The notes: generated by a model not told the origin, from the sequence alone. A stretch of DNA of 64,000 nucleotides from Rariloculus sp965263005 (GCF_965263005.1 NZ_OZ253579.1:2790001-2854000), one strand, 5' to 3'. Shown: positions 9,001-17,751, counted from the stretch's first letter. Program-made: numbers and translations.

Positions 9001-12000
9001 GGTAAGCACCCGGATCGTGGTGGCCAACCCGGCCGTCACGGCGTGGATCGAGGCGACCGCCTACACGTTCGCCGAGGACGCCACCGGCAACGACGCCACC
9101 ATCGCCGTCATCCTGCGCACCGCGACCGGCGTGCCGGTGCCCAATCGGAACCTCTATTTAGCCGTCAGCACCCAAGCAATCTCCGGCCAGGCGGAGTCCC
9201 GCGTCGACTACGAACCTTTTACGCTGCAGCTCGAGTTCCAACCATCCGACTTCACGTCGGACGAAACCGGACCCACCGCCAGGCAGGAAGTGACGCTGGT
9301 GATCGTGGACGATGCCCTCGACGAGTCGGACGAGACGCTGAGTGTGTTCCTGGAACGTTCTCCGTCGTTGCCGGAGGTCGTCGCGCTCAGGCAGCCCGAC
9401 GGCACGGCGTGCCCGTCGTCGGTGCTCAGCAGCGGATGCGCCGTGACGGTGACCATCGTCGACAACGATTCCGCCACCAATGGCGACGACGACCTCATCG
9501 GCGGCATCTGCGAGCGCACGCCGCGCGTCCGCGACCGCATCCTGGAGCTGCTGAAGTACCGGCACAGTTACAAGGGCGATTGCTCCGGGGTGACCACCGA
9601 TACGCCGCATCTGGCGAAGCTGAAGTCGCTCGACCTGGGCCGTAACCCGAGCACGGAGTCGGCGTTCACGATGAGCCTGCAGAGCGACGACTTCGAGGGG
9701 CTGGTGAACCTCGAGCGGCTGTACCTGAGGGAGACCGGGCTTGACTCGCTGCCGGCCGGGGTGTTCTCCGGGCTGGCGGCGCTGGAAACGCTGGAGTTGG
9801 ACAACAACCGGCTTCGCTCGCTGCCGGCCGGGGTGTTCTCCGACCTGCTCAATCTGAAGACACTGGAACTACACAGGAACCCGTCGCTGAGCTCGCTGCC
9901 CTACGACGAGTTCGAGGCGCTGCCGAGTCTGACGAAGCTGTTGGTGGACCCGGAGGGCCGCAGAGGGTACCAGGTGGCGGGCGGCGAGGGCGACGCGACC
10001 CTGGAGGTCGCGGCGGGGGGTACGACGACGTATCAGGTGCGCCTGACGCACAGGCCGGCCTACATCGGGACGGCAAGCCAGCCGACATTGACGGTGAGTT
10101 CGGACACGGCCGGGGTGGTCGCGGCGCCGACGACGCTGCGGTTCACCAAGGAGAACTGGTTCCGGCGCCAGACGGTGACGGTGGACGCCCCGGCATCGGC
10201 GGGCGGCGCGACGGCGACGCTGAGCCACACGTCCGTCGCAGTGATGTATGACCGGCCGATCCCGACGGTGACGGTGCGGGTGCTGGAGAACGCCCCCGGC
10301 CGCGCGGCCGATCCGCTGACCGCGGAGTTCCAGGGACTGCCTTCGAGCCACGACGGGGAGACCGCGTTCAGCTTCCGCATCGCCTTCAGCGAGGCGGTCT
10401 CGGTCACGCCCGAGGCCATGCGCACGCACGTCCTGGAGGTGGCGGGGGGCGCCGTGACCGGCGCGTCCCGGATCGACGGGGAGCGCGGCGCGTGGGAGAT
10501 CACGGTCACGCCGGACAGGCGCGAGGCGCTGTCGATCACGCTGGCCCCGGCGGCGGATTGCGCGGCCGACGGCGCGGTCTGCACATCCGACGGCCGAGCC
10601 CTGTCGACCAGGGCGGCAGCCATCGTGAACGGCCCGGCGGACGAGCCGGAAAGAAACACGGCGGCGACAGGGACGCCGACGATCGGCGGGACACCGCAGG
10701 TCGGGGAGGAACTGACCGCCTCGACGTCGGACATCTCCGACGCCGACGGGCTGGACAACGCGAGTTTTGCCTACCAGTGGATGCGCGCGAGCGCCGATAT
10801 TGGCGGGGCGACCGGCTCGACCTACACGCCGGTGGCGGCCGACGAGGGCAAGAGGCTCAAGGTCCGGGTCAGCTTCACCGACGATGCCGGCAACGACGAG
10901 CGCCTCACCAGCGCGGCGACCGATGCCGTCGCCGCGGCGCCGGAGGATGCCGGCGGGTCGGCGACGGACTCGGCGACGGACTCGACGACGGGCTCGACGA
11001 CGAAGCCTCCGACGGGCTCGACGTCGGTGTTCACGACGGTGAGGGTCAAGGTGGCGGACGCACAAGTACGCGAGGCGCCGGGGGCGACGCTGAACTTCGC
11101 GGTGACGTTGAACGAAGCGGCATCGGTTGAGGTGAAGGTGGGCTATCGCACCGCAGACCTCAGCGCACGGGCGGGCTCGGACTACACGGCGGCGAACGGG
11201 ACGTTGACGATTCCGGCGGGGAGCACATCGGGGACGGTGCGCGTGACGGTGCTGGACGACGCCCACGACGAGGGCAACGAGAAGATGTTGCTGGTGCTGT
11301 ACAGTGCGGACGGCGCGATTCGGGGCGACTACCTGGGGATCGGGACGATCCAGAACACCGATCCGATGCCCAAGGCATGGCTGGCCCGGTTCGGGCGCAC
11401 GGCCTCGGACCACGCGGTGGCGGCGATCGAGGGGCGCTGGCGAAGCGGCGCCGAGGCACGGCCGCAGACGCACCTGACGATCGGCGGGCGGCGCGTGGAG
11501 AACCTGTTCGACTTCGGCCGGGTCCGGGACGGCTTCAACGCCCTGCAGGCCGGTCCCGCGGCCATCGATCCGCGCCTCGACCCCGAAAGCGCCTGGGCGC
11601 GCATGGACCGGCTCAAGGCCGAAAACCTTGGCCTTGCAGGCGGCAGCCCTGCGGGCAGCGGACTCGCGGGCAACCCTGCCGGTGGCGGTCTTGCGGGCAG
11701 CGGTTTTTCGGGTAGCGACCTTGCAGGCGGCGGTCCCGCGGACAGCCGTTCGGCCCCGCGCGGCGGGCTCTCCGCGGCGCGCGGCGCCCTCGCCGGCGCG
11801 CTGGGGCTTCCAGACCTGCGCAACGGGCTGATGGGCAGTTCGTTCTTCTATTCGAAGCGGCCCGGGGACGGTGACGGACCGGGCGGCGGCACGGGCTGGC
11901 TCGGGAACTGGTCGGCATGGGGCAACACCGCGGCGACGCAGTTCGCCGGCGCCGACGGGCCGTTGTCGCTCGACGGCGAGGTGGCCACGGCCACGCTCGG

Positions 12001-13012
12001 GGCGGACAGCCGCTGGGGCCGCTGGCACGGCGGCCTGGCGCTGTCGTACTCCGAAGGAGACGGCGTGTACACGCATCCAGAGGCCGCGGGCGGTGCGATG
12101 ACGAGCACGTTGACGAGCCTGCATCCGTTCGCTCGCTACGAACTCAACGATCGCACGAGCTTCTGGGGCGTACTCGGCTACGGGTCGGGCGCCTTGCGGC
12201 TCACGCCCGAGGGGGCGGAGACGGGCATCGAGACGGATATCGCCACCGCAATGGCGGCGTTCGGCGGCCGCGGGGTGTTCTCGGTGCGCTCGAGCCGGTT
12301 CGGCGCGTTCGAGCTTGCGGTGGTGTCCGATGTGCGGGTGAGCGAGACGGTGTCGGACTCGGTGGAGAACCTGATGGGCACCGCCGGGGCGACGAGCCGG
12401 GTGCGGGTGATGTTGGAGGGCTCCGGTTCGATGCCCCTGGCCACGGGCGGCGTGCTCAAACCGACGCTCGAAGCGGGCCTCAGATACGACGACGGCGATG
12501 CCGAGACCGGCGCGGGACTTGAAATCGGCGCTGGGCTGGGATACGCGGCCGGCGTGCTGGCGGTCGAGGTCAAGGGGCGGATGTTGCTCGCCCACGAGGA
12601 TACCGAGTACGAGGAATGGGGCTTCAGCGGTTCGATCCGGTACCAGCCCCGCAGCGATGGCCGGGGGCTGTCGATGAACCTCGGTTCGGCCTGGGGCGCG
12701 ACGCAGAGCGGCGTGCAGTCGCTGTGGAGCCGTCAGGACGCGAGCGGTCTGGCGCGGGGCGCGGCGATGAACGCGGCGCAGCGGTTCCAGGCGGAGCTCG
12801 GCTACGGGTTCACGGGCCGCCGCAAGACCGACGCGCTGTGGATGCCGTTCCTGGGTGCGGAGTCGGGCGACGGCGGGGCGCAGTCCCTGCGCATGGGCGT
12901 CAGGCTCACGTCCGGTCCCAACCTCGAGGCGGGGTTGGAGTTCGGGCGGCTCGACAACGGGCGCGGCGCACCCGAGCGGGCCGTGCAGCTTCGCGGCGCG
13001 TTTCGCTGGTGA
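3098..13012 (+). CDS. giant type V autotransporter adhesin with LRR, cadherin, FN3, Calx-beta modules
   Basis: About 3,304 residues. A signal peptide ends near TAEAQ (about 3328). Modules in order by base position: a beta-rich region to 3850; cysteine-capped LRR block 3869-4600; cadherin-like 4900-5220; FN3 to 5540; cadherin-like to 5846; FN3 to 6150; a WCGVVTV module; cadherin-like beta-sandwich 6550-6880; SwmB-like to 7240; a second beta-sandwich and WCGVVTV module; four Calx-beta modules 7980-9475; a second LRR block 9500-9960; Ig-like and SwmB-like modules; a Ser/Thr/Asp linker near 10960-11030; Calx-beta to 11360; and a C-terminal barrel from about 11840 ending AFRW. The terminal aromatic is the usual outer-membrane assembly signal. 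The passenger probably binds proteins or glycans outside the cell. An in-frame ATG at 3023 is also possible, but the -10 box at 3079 favours 3098. A truncated relative lies at 46010-46994. Confidence 0.9.
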   Translation: MTAPRAPEHLRRPSPPDRLLSPRGGHPSSQTASAAGRPAGFVRLPLARRALAGSARSLAAALLALCGALVLPATAEAQTAITLVSTVNQSPTTELDGGSVSHERQVGQEFTTGMNEDGFILTSVDIVSASSTEFTAKVCDETSNTATCTDLTISGNFGIGTLSFTAPADTPLTGSTTYTVVLTTENKDSAGFYTTGWGATDATGEDMGAAAGWSIENYYHGHGRTQDPPLTSAWDRDVLSPTLRIAINGYAVGGTTTGICDRTQQVQDAILAALADVDDCAAVTDADLASLTSLDMTSQNIASLKSGDFAGLTSLTVLGLGGNSFTMLPADVFSGLTALTDLLLGTNALKSLPGTVFSSLTALTTLRLNNNALESLPADVFSGLTSLTTLNLNDNALDSLPGTVFSGLTALTFLDLGTNALDSLPGTVFSSLTALTTLRLGTNALDSLPDGVFSGLTALTSLRLNDNNLNVLPDGVLSGLTALETLSLSGNPTDPLPFTVTVEKVGTNQVRAKVLAGAPFAVDIPVTPVNGTLAGSVTALSVILGSVDGTAVTVTRTAGTTAAVTVDVDLSTPPTLPRGHTGYEFVKATVNLPATILPDATNAAPAFTSSATFNPAENQTAVGTVEAEDSDTADAVTGYTLNGGADQALFSITSGVLTFQAAPNYEDPQDANTDNAYVVVVRATSGTGARVKTADQTITVTVMDADEQPDKPAKPTLAAVSGSSTSLAASWTAPGLNGGPELTGYEVRYRSRASATDAWSDSVDWPHTGTTTTTTITGLTATTEYQVDVSALNGETPSAFSDYSDAVRTNSAATNNAPVFSGTPTRTVPENSAAGTNVGAVIPEAMDADNDALTYSMEGTDATSFAFNASTRQITTIAGVDYNYEEKSSYTVTVKASDGTASATVDVTINVTDADEQPDKPAKPTLAAVSGSTTSLDVSWTEPGLNGGPDIAGYRVEYREGTSGGWVNVTHNGAGVTRTITGLTASTEYQVQVQALNGETPSAWSDASDAVSTNAAPTTPPACTLNPSDLWCGVVTVEALDVAGVGVVAYGFSVSVDTGALSDTEFSVGTNDYTIDGAWVATNDGDLAISLTSALTATDKAKLVLDIDGSSDTFAFNDAGGPSSTYEWDSAALDWSSTSSVTLRLQDGTAPTPSTDATLSGLTVTGDGSDLVTFVSGTTDYTAMVAGAVAEVTVTPTTNDTGATIEYLDGDDATLTDTDTAKDEFQVALAEGDNVVKVKVTAEDGNTTETYMVTVTRAASDTTAPTLTSASVVTSGEYLNLTFSERLAVVDTAALTMTLRDAFSLTVDGVGQDISYIGQVTAGDANRLLVYASSTIASGQTVVVSYDQSAADTHAIADPAGNEVADFTTGSGGVPAITNNATTMPPSMDATLSDLVVTAGSADLTLTPTFAPSTTTYTAMVASTVTEVTVTPTLNDTGATTEYLDKDDATLTDANTTDTGHQVAVVEGDNVIKVKVTAQNTAATRTYMVTVNRRAADTPPTTCTLNTGDLWCGVVTVGTYSNGVGFTDSDGALTDNTGDQTITIGSASYTVSSVVILASPAGALVMGLDTQFPASDEETLEFHIGSSTFEVSEATFTDGIGYSWLNSGLSWSVGDTVDVRLRRATDDDAPTISVQDQTVNEGDLDPDNLLEDEGFPFQVTLSAASGQPVRYKVRRVELASDTATGDDLKHEILYLEQGEIAAGETSVYLRADIILDDTLDEPDETFTLEIYDFENATAGDQTRATITIEDDDDPPSVSVADAEATEGDPAEFAVTLSAASGQTVTVGVATSIESSDTALAGDFTAVPTTTLTFMPGDTAETVMVQTTADTLDEPDETFTLTLSSPSNVTLGDATAKGTITNNDNTALASVTIAADQPAFTAKLDDVTFTLTRTGDLAAALDVAVALTQDRPLLNNEHLAQTVTFQAGEATATLIIRSYKFAGHTVTEESTLTATVQAGSGYEPGSPNTVSTRIVVANPAVTAWIEATAYTFAEDATGNDATIAVILRTATGVPVPNRNLYLAVSTQAISGQAESRVDYEPFTLQLEFQPSDFTSDETGPTARQEVTLVIVDDALDESDETLSVFLERSPSLPEVVALRQPDGTACPSSVLSSGCAVTVTIVDNDSATNGDDDLIGGICERTPRVRDRILELLKYRHSYKGDCSGVTTDTPHLAKLKSLDLGRNPSTESAFTMSLQSDDFEGLVNLERLYLRETGLDSLPAGVFSGLAALETLELDNNRLRSLPAGVFSDLLNLKTLELHRNPSLSSLPYDEFEALPSLTKLLVDPEGRRGYQVAGGEGDATLEVAAGGTTTYQVRLTHRPAYIGTASQPTLTVSSDTAGVVAAPTTLRFTKENWFRRQTVTVDAPASAGGATATLSHTSVAVMYDRPIPTVTVRVLENAPGRAADPLTAEFQGLPSSHDGETAFSFRIAFSEAVSVTPEAMRTHVLEVAGGAVTGASRIDGERGAWEITVTPDRREALSITLAPAADCAADGAVCTSDGRALSTRAAAIVNGPADEPERNTAATGTPTIGGTPQVGEELTASTSDISDADGLDNASFAYQWMRASADIGGATGSTYTPVAADEGKRLKVRVSFTDDAGNDERLTSAATDAVAAAPEDAGGSATDSATDSTTGSTTKPPTGSTSVFTTVRVKVADAQVREAPGATLNFAVTLNEAASVEVKVGYRTADLSARAGSDYTAANGTLTIPAGSTSGTVRVTVLDDAHDEGNEKMLLVLYSADGAIRGDYLGIGTIQNTDPMPKAWLARFGRTASDHAVAAIEGRWRSGAEARPQTHLTIGGRRVENLFDFGRVRDGFNALQAGPAAIDPRLDPESAWARMDRLKAENLGLAGGSPAGSGLAGNPAGGGLAGSGFSGSDLAGGGPADSRSAPRGGLSAARGALAGALGLPDLRNGLMGSSFFYSKRPGDGDGPGGGTGWLGNWSAWGNTAATQFAGADGPLSLDGEVATATLGADSRWGRWHGGLALSYSEGDGVYTHPEAAGGAMTSTLTSLHPFARYELNDRTSFWGVLGYGSGALRLTPEGAETGIETDIATAMAAFGGRGVFSVRSSRFGAFELAVVSDVRVSETVSDSVENLMGTAGATSRVRVMLEGSGSMPLATGGVLKPTLEAGLRYDDGDAETGAGLEIGAGLGYAAGVLAVEVKGRMLLAHEDTEYEEWGFSGSIRYQPRSDGRGLSMNLGSAWGATQSGVQSLWSRQDASGLARGAAMNAAQRFQAELGYGFTGRRKTDALWMPFLGAESGDGGAQSLRMGVRLTSGPNLEAGLEFGRLDNGRGAPERAVQLRGAFRW
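4031..4590 (+). repeat. seven 72-bp LRR coding repeats plus a partial eighth
   Basis: Units begin at 4031, 4103, 4175, 4247, 4319, 4391 and 4463, with a partial unit from 4535. Each encodes a 24-residue LRR of the form LTALTxLxLxxNxLxxLPxxVFSG. Several units are almost identical at the DNA level, including shared silent positions, which suggests recent duplication or gene conversion within the array. Confidence 0.9.
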
Positions 13013-13156
13013 GCGTCAGGCTGACACTGACGTGGCTAGCCGGTGTGAGTCGGGCGGTAGGAGCGGTGTAACGAGCCGCCTCCAGCGCGAGCCGTGCGCG
13101 GGACGCCGTGAGGGGTCATGCGAAGTGCCGGTAGCGGTGCGTGCGGACGGTTTCGT

Positions 13157-13790
13157 TTAGCACCGCGGGCAGGCGGCTGTTATCCGCGTAAGCATGGCCG
13201 CGCCCCCGCTTCGCACGCCCGATTCCGCCGCATCGCCGGCAATGTTCTTGGTGGCCTCCTTTCCGCCGATCCTTCCCTGAGAATAGGCGTAGGCATTGCG
13301 AATGGTTGACATTGCCCCACCGAGGACAGCTCCCGCCACGGCAGCGTAACCCCCGGTCATCACGGCTTCGCGACCAACCTGCGTCGCTTCTCGCTTGAGC
13401 GCGTATCGACGCGGATGTTTAGTCGTCCTTGTCGCTGGGAACGAGCCGGGTCGTCCCGTCGAATTTCGGATCCGACACCGCCTTGGCCAACTTGGCCGGA
13501 TCGTTGTGGGACTTGGCCTGGACCTGCTGGATGACGTTGCCTTGTCGTGTGATTTCGATATCGACCCTTGGGCCGGTTCCGCCATCGGGGCTATCGGCCG
13601 TCAACCGGGCTTCGACATCGAGGCCCTTCCGGGCCGCATCGGCATTAAACTTGGCCGCCTCGAGCCGCTCGAACAGGAACCCTTTGAGCTGCCCGGCGCC
13701 CATTTTCGACTTATGCAACGCGTCATCAAGAAACTGCTTCAATCCCTGGCCTAACGCATCGGATGCTGATGCCTCAGAAGTGCTGTGGGA
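13157..13790 (-). pseudogene. broken gene: DNA-modification-like or secreted-toxin-like hypothetical protein
   Basis: Two readable pieces lie in different frames. The upstream piece (about 13790-13419) reads QFLDDALHKSKMGAGQLKG, GPRVDIEITRQGNVIQQVQ and TRLVPSDKDD, then stops. The downstream piece (about 13410-13157) reads ALKREATQVGREAVMTGGY and STIRNAYAYSQGRIGGKEA, a glycine-rich helical C-terminus. The parts look like the middle and end of one longer hypothetical protein with an internal deletion. Its start is fused onto a Nudix fragment. Function unknown. Confidence 0.5.
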
Positions 13791-13972
13791 GGCTCCACGA
13801 ACTCCCTTTCAATCGCCTCGTTGCTACTCTTTCCATAGATGATTTTCCCTCCTGGCAGTGCCCACCGTTCGTCGCCGATTTTTCTTTGGAATAGTATCTT
13901 GTCGGCATGTCGAAAAATGCCGGCGGCGCGCAGGCAAAAACGCCCGGTATCCACGTCGAAATCAATATCCAT
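13751..13972 (-). pseudogene. truncated Nudix hydrolase
   Basis: From the ATG at 13972 the frame reads MDIDFDVDTGRFCLRAAGI, then ILFQRKIGDERWALPGGKI and SSNEAIEREFVE, and then loses the family pattern. The Nudix box should run G-x5-E-x7-REUXEEXGU; here the beginning is present but the second half and the rest of the fold (another 70 or so residues) are missing. Loss of the final glutamates should abolish Mg2+ binding and activity. It joins the next pseudogene without a gap. Confidence 0.6.
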
Positions 13973-14206
13973 TGAGCGAGTCCTCTTTTTCATGGGCGTC
14001 ACCCGCAGTCCGAGCAACTCCGTTGGGAGACGGATGGCTGCCGCCGTAGTCGCGGCACAAGATGTCCACTGCCAGACGATACGGTGTGAGGTTCCTTCGG
14101 AGATAGCCGCACGCGTGATCTACGGCTCGACACCTTGCGCAACAATTCTGAGAACTGTACCGAACATGGTAGGCTACAGATATCGGCCGGCACGGAAAAG
14201 AAAAAC

Positions 14207-15133
14207 ATGGCTGGTTACACAATGAAGGTGTCCAGCAGTGGGCAGCGCTTCTTGGGGATTGCGCTGGCGACGCGCCTACTCTCCCCGCTGCTGCTGGTAG
14301 TCGCCTTGGGCTATTCGCTCAACGGCACGGCTCAGCCCCAGGCCTCGTCAGACAAACAGGCCATGATCGAACTCGGCCTGCAGAACGAGACCGCGTGGGA
14401 CCTCTTCCAGACGTTGCGCAGCCAGGCTGAAGGCGACGGGACCATCGGCCGGGACGAGGTGCCGGACTGGAGGGGCCTCTATATGCGGGCCTTCAACCTG
14501 CGCTTCGATGTCGATCAGACACCGGACCAGTTGACCACAGCCACGCTCACCCCCGAGTACGAGGCCCGGCTGATTGAAAAGATCCGTCTCGCCACCGCGG
14601 GCATCGAGTACGACCCCATCAGCGATTGCAGCCCACCGGGATTCCCGCGGTGGCTGCACATTCCGTTCCTGCGCGAATTCGTCGTGACACCGTACATGAC
14701 GTTGCTCATGAGCGAGGTCGTCAACAGCGTGCGCCGAATCTACACCGATGGACGCGGTCACGTTCCCGAAGAAGACCGTTACCCACTCTACTACGGGGAT
14801 TCGATTGGCTTCTGGGATCGAGACAGGCTAATCATCCACACCAACCAGCTCCGGGCCGGCGCCTACACGCGGCGCAATCCGGATCACTCGGGCCAAGTGG
14901 AAACAGTGGAAATCTGGGAGCGAATCGATGACCGGACCATCGAAGCCCGAGTCTGGGTCTACGACCCGCCGTCGCTGCTCGAGCCCTGGTACACCATGCA
15001 AACCTACCAGAGGATTTCGAACGACGATCGGCGCCTCAGAATCCGGTATTGGCACTGCGGTGAGAATCCCAATAACGTGGTCATCCAAACCGAAGAGGGC
15101 GCCAGCGATTTCGCGGACTTTACGTTTGACTGA
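14207..15133 (+). CDS. exported protein with G-F-W-D-R-D motif, partner of the downstream TBDR
   Basis: 308 residues from the ATG at 14207 (AGAAA upstream; 14222 is an alternative). A hydrophobic signal segment LLLVVALGYSLNGTAQ predicts export. The core has DPISDCSPPGFPRWL, VRRIYTDGRGH, DSIGFWDRDRLIIHT and VEIWER, ending in a short acidic tail. The same signature recurs in four other window proteins (23595, 25452, 43168, 54338). No catalytic triad or metal site is evident. It sits 83 bases upstream of a TBDR on the same strand, so it may be a periplasmic or surface partner for import of the same ligand. The family function is not known to me. Confidence 0.8.
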   Translation: MAGYTMKVSSSGQRFLGIALATRLLSPLLLVVALGYSLNGTAQPQASSDKQAMIELGLQNETAWDLFQTLRSQAEGDGTIGRDEVPDWRGLYMRAFNLRFDVDQTPDQLTTATLTPEYEARLIEKIRLATAGIEYDPISDCSPPGFPRWLHIPFLREFVVTPYMTLLMSEVVNSVRRIYTDGRGHVPEEDRYPLYYGDSIGFWDRDRLIIHTNQLRAGAYTRRNPDHSGQVETVEIWERIDDRTIEARVWVYDPPSLLEPWYTMQTYQRISNDDRRLRIRYWHCGENPNNVVIQTEEGASDFADFTFD

Positions 15134-15216
15134 GAATCGTTCCTTTCATCTGAGCCACCAACACGGGACCAAACACGGCGGAAAATACTAACGACGCCAA
15201 AAAGGGGGATTGAGAT

Positions 15217-17751
15217 ATGCATCGCACAAAATCCATAGTTTGCGCACTGGCAGTGTTCGCGCTTTGGTTCCCGGCCCACCAGGCTGGCGCGCAACAGCCC
15301 GGCGCCAACGTCCTGGAAGAGGTCCTGGTGACCGCAAGGCGTCGTGAAGAAAGCCTCCAGGTAGTGCCCATTTCGGTGGTGGCCCTGGACGGCGAGGATC
15401 TTGCACTGCGAGGTCTCGAGCAGATAGAGGACCTGAGCGCCAGGGTGCCGAACGTTTCACTGATCGGCGGCGGAGCGACCGGCGATGCCGCCGGTTCGTT
15501 CGTGATGCGCGGAGTTCCCGGCGTCGGCACCTATATCGACGGAGTCTGGCAAGCCGATTCACTTGGCCTGCTACGCGCGGAGTTCGTCGAGCTTGAGCGT
15601 ATCGAAGTCCTTCGCGGACCGCAGGGCACATTGTTCGGCAAGAACACTACCGGAGGAGCGATCAATATCGTCACCGCACGGCCCGGCACGGAATTTGCCG
15701 CCCGGGTGAAGACGACGGTCGGCTCTTACGAACGCCGCGATGTCACCTTCGGTGTCGATGTACCGTTTTCCGATTCTTTTCGGGCCAAGTTCACGGGCGC
15801 AAGCCTCAAGAAGGACGGGTTCATCGAAAGCGTGACCATTGATCGTGCATTTGGCGATGTCGACAATCAGATCTTCCGCGCCGACTTGGTCTATGAACCT
15901 ACAGACAGTTTTGATTTGAGGTTCATTTACGAGAGCAACGACCGCAACGAGAACGGCGCTGCGCGAATTCAGAACGGATTTCTTGAAGACGGACCCGTGG
16001 TCAATCAGCAGATTTCGCGCAGCCAGTATTTCACCCACGCGGGCGTGGACCTGACCAACGCTGCCGCGGCATCCGGGTACCCCGGCGGTAGGCTCGGCCA
16101 GTACGAAACCCGGTCCGATCTGGAAACCGATGGCACGGTCGTCGACCAGGAAAGCTTCACTCTCGACGTCAATTGGGATCTCTCGGAAAGTCTGAGCCTA
16201 CGGTCAATCACCGGTTACCGAACCCACGTCGGCCGGATCTATACCGACTTCGATGCGGTGGAGGTCACACTGATCGAGGACGACCGCAATCGGAACCTGG
16301 AGCAGGCAACACAGGAGTTCCAGTTGACCGGCGGCAACGACCGGTTCAACTGGGTCGGCGGGCTTTACTTCTGGGACGAGTCCGAGGAGGAGCGACGGTT
16401 CCGGCAGACGTTTACCGAGTTCAGGGAAGGAGAACTGAATTTCGCCCGAGTCCTTGAGGCTGCGGCGCGCCTCATGAACCGAGGATCGCCACCGACCCTC
16501 GTTAGAGGGCCGGGAAACTCCGACGAGTTTCAGGGGAATGCCACCGACGGTTGGTCGCTCTTCGGGGAGGTTGACGTTTCCCTGACCGATCAGCTGACTC
16601 TTACCGTCGGTTATCGGCGCCAGCAGGAGAACTTCGAGAGCTTTACCAAGACACCTGAAGACAGCGTCGCTCAACCGGGCGGATTCTACTTCGGCAATGA
16701 TGCCCACATCTGGCCTGAGTTTCGCGGTTCATGCGCCAGCGGAACCTGTACTCCCAATCCGAATTTCGACATCGGCAACTTCAACGTGGGGCAGAGGTAT
16801 CCATCTCACTTGATATTTCGCGGCACCATCGGTGAGGTTATGACGGCACGATTGGGCCCGGGCAGCGTCCCGACGCTGCTCGGTTTGCAGTCAGCAGCGC
16901 GGCCTGCGGAATTTGAATCCGATACGGGTCGTGTATCGCTGTCGTACCAGATCAACGATTCCGTAATGGTTTATGGAACTTTTTCCGAGGGCTTCGGCGC
17001 CGGCGGAGCCAGCGCCAGTATCATCCGAATCGCGGGCGTGCCGACGGCCGTTGCACAGGCGTTCGATCCTGAAGAGATTCAGAATATCGAGGTCGGTTAT
17101 CGGTCTGATCTGCTCGACGGTTTGTTGCGCTTCAATGCCACCTATTTCAGCGGAGAATGGTCGGGAATTCAGGTTGCCGAGACGGTAGAGGACCTGGATT
17201 GCATCATCGCCGGCGGAACTCCGGCAGCCTGCCCGAACCTGCCAAACCTGCTGACATTCAATGCCGGGGCTGCGGACGTAAGCGGTCTTGAGATCGAGTT
17301 GGTCTATCAGCCCAGGGATAACCTGCGCTTTGACGGCAATTTCGGCCTACTCGATACGGAATACACCGACACGGGCACGTCGCAGGACATCCAGATCGGC
17401 GATACCTTCCAACAGGCGCCCGAACTGACTTATAGCGTGGGTGTTCAGTACGACGCCGACCTGGGGAATGGAGGCTCGACCGTGTTTCGACTCGACTATT
17501 CGTATACGGACAGTTATGTCCGTGCCCGCGAGCGGCAGCGCCAGACGGGACAGGACGCGTTCGGGCTCCTCAACGCACGCTTCACGTACTCGCCGCCGGA
17601 AAACAACTGGCGGCTGGCGCTTTTCGGGACAAATCTGACTGACGAGGCCTACCTGAATTCGGGCTTCCTCTCGACGGGCACGACCCAGGATCTGGCGACG
17701 ATCGGCCGACCACGGGAAATTGGCGTGTCGTTCGAGTTCTTCGTCGACTAG
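15217..17751 (+). CDS. TonB-dependent outer-membrane receptor
   Basis: 844 residues. The signal peptide ends AGAQQ and the TonB-box-like EEVLVTARRREES follows. The plug domain contains VLRGPQGTLFGKNTTGGAI, and a long beta-barrel ends in GVSFEFFVD. These receptors import iron chelates, vitamins, sugars or aromatic ligands using TonB/ExbBD energy. The plug pattern fits the large 'iron complex receptor' group common in sphingomonads and marine gammaproteobacteria, where the substrate is often not iron. The nearby tannase-like esterase and secreted protein suggest an aromatic or polyphenol ester substrate, but that is inference. Complete, with ordinary length. Confidence 0.93.
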   Translation: MHRTKSIVCALAVFALWFPAHQAGAQQPGANVLEEVLVTARRREESLQVVPISVVALDGEDLALRGLEQIEDLSARVPNVSLIGGGATGDAAGSFVMRGVPGVGTYIDGVWQADSLGLLRAEFVELERIEVLRGPQGTLFGKNTTGGAINIVTARPGTEFAARVKTTVGSYERRDVTFGVDVPFSDSFRAKFTGASLKKDGFIESVTIDRAFGDVDNQIFRADLVYEPTDSFDLRFIYESNDRNENGAARIQNGFLEDGPVVNQQISRSQYFTHAGVDLTNAAAASGYPGGRLGQYETRSDLETDGTVVDQESFTLDVNWDLSESLSLRSITGYRTHVGRIYTDFDAVEVTLIEDDRNRNLEQATQEFQLTGGNDRFNWVGGLYFWDESEEERRFRQTFTEFREGELNFARVLEAAARLMNRGSPPTLVRGPGNSDEFQGNATDGWSLFGEVDVSLTDQLTLTVGYRRQQENFESFTKTPEDSVAQPGGFYFGNDAHIWPEFRGSCASGTCTPNPNFDIGNFNVGQRYPSHLIFRGTIGEVMTARLGPGSVPTLLGLQSAARPAEFESDTGRVSLSYQINDSVMVYGTFSEGFGAGGASASIIRIAGVPTAVAQAFDPEEIQNIEVGYRSDLLDGLLRFNATYFSGEWSGIQVAETVEDLDCIIAGGTPAACPNLPNLLTFNAGAADVSGLEIELVYQPRDNLRFDGNFGLLDTEYTDTGTSQDIQIGDTFQQAPELTYSVGVQYDADLGNGGSTVFRLDYSYTDSYVRARERQRQTGQDAFGLLNARFTYSPPENNWRLALFGTNLTDEAYLNSGFLSTGTTQDLATIGRPREIGVSFEFFVD

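Noticed and set aside
9869..12595. Long minus-strand open frame (about 900 codons) inside the giant adhesin
   Set aside because: Composed of Arg, Ala, Gly, His and Pro in the pattern of an antisense shadow of GC-rich coding DNA; no ribosome site or motif, while the plus strand has clear domains.
13014..13032. CGTCAG...CTGACG hairpin as terminator of the adhesin gene
   Set aside because: Six-base stem with no T tract; too weak to call.
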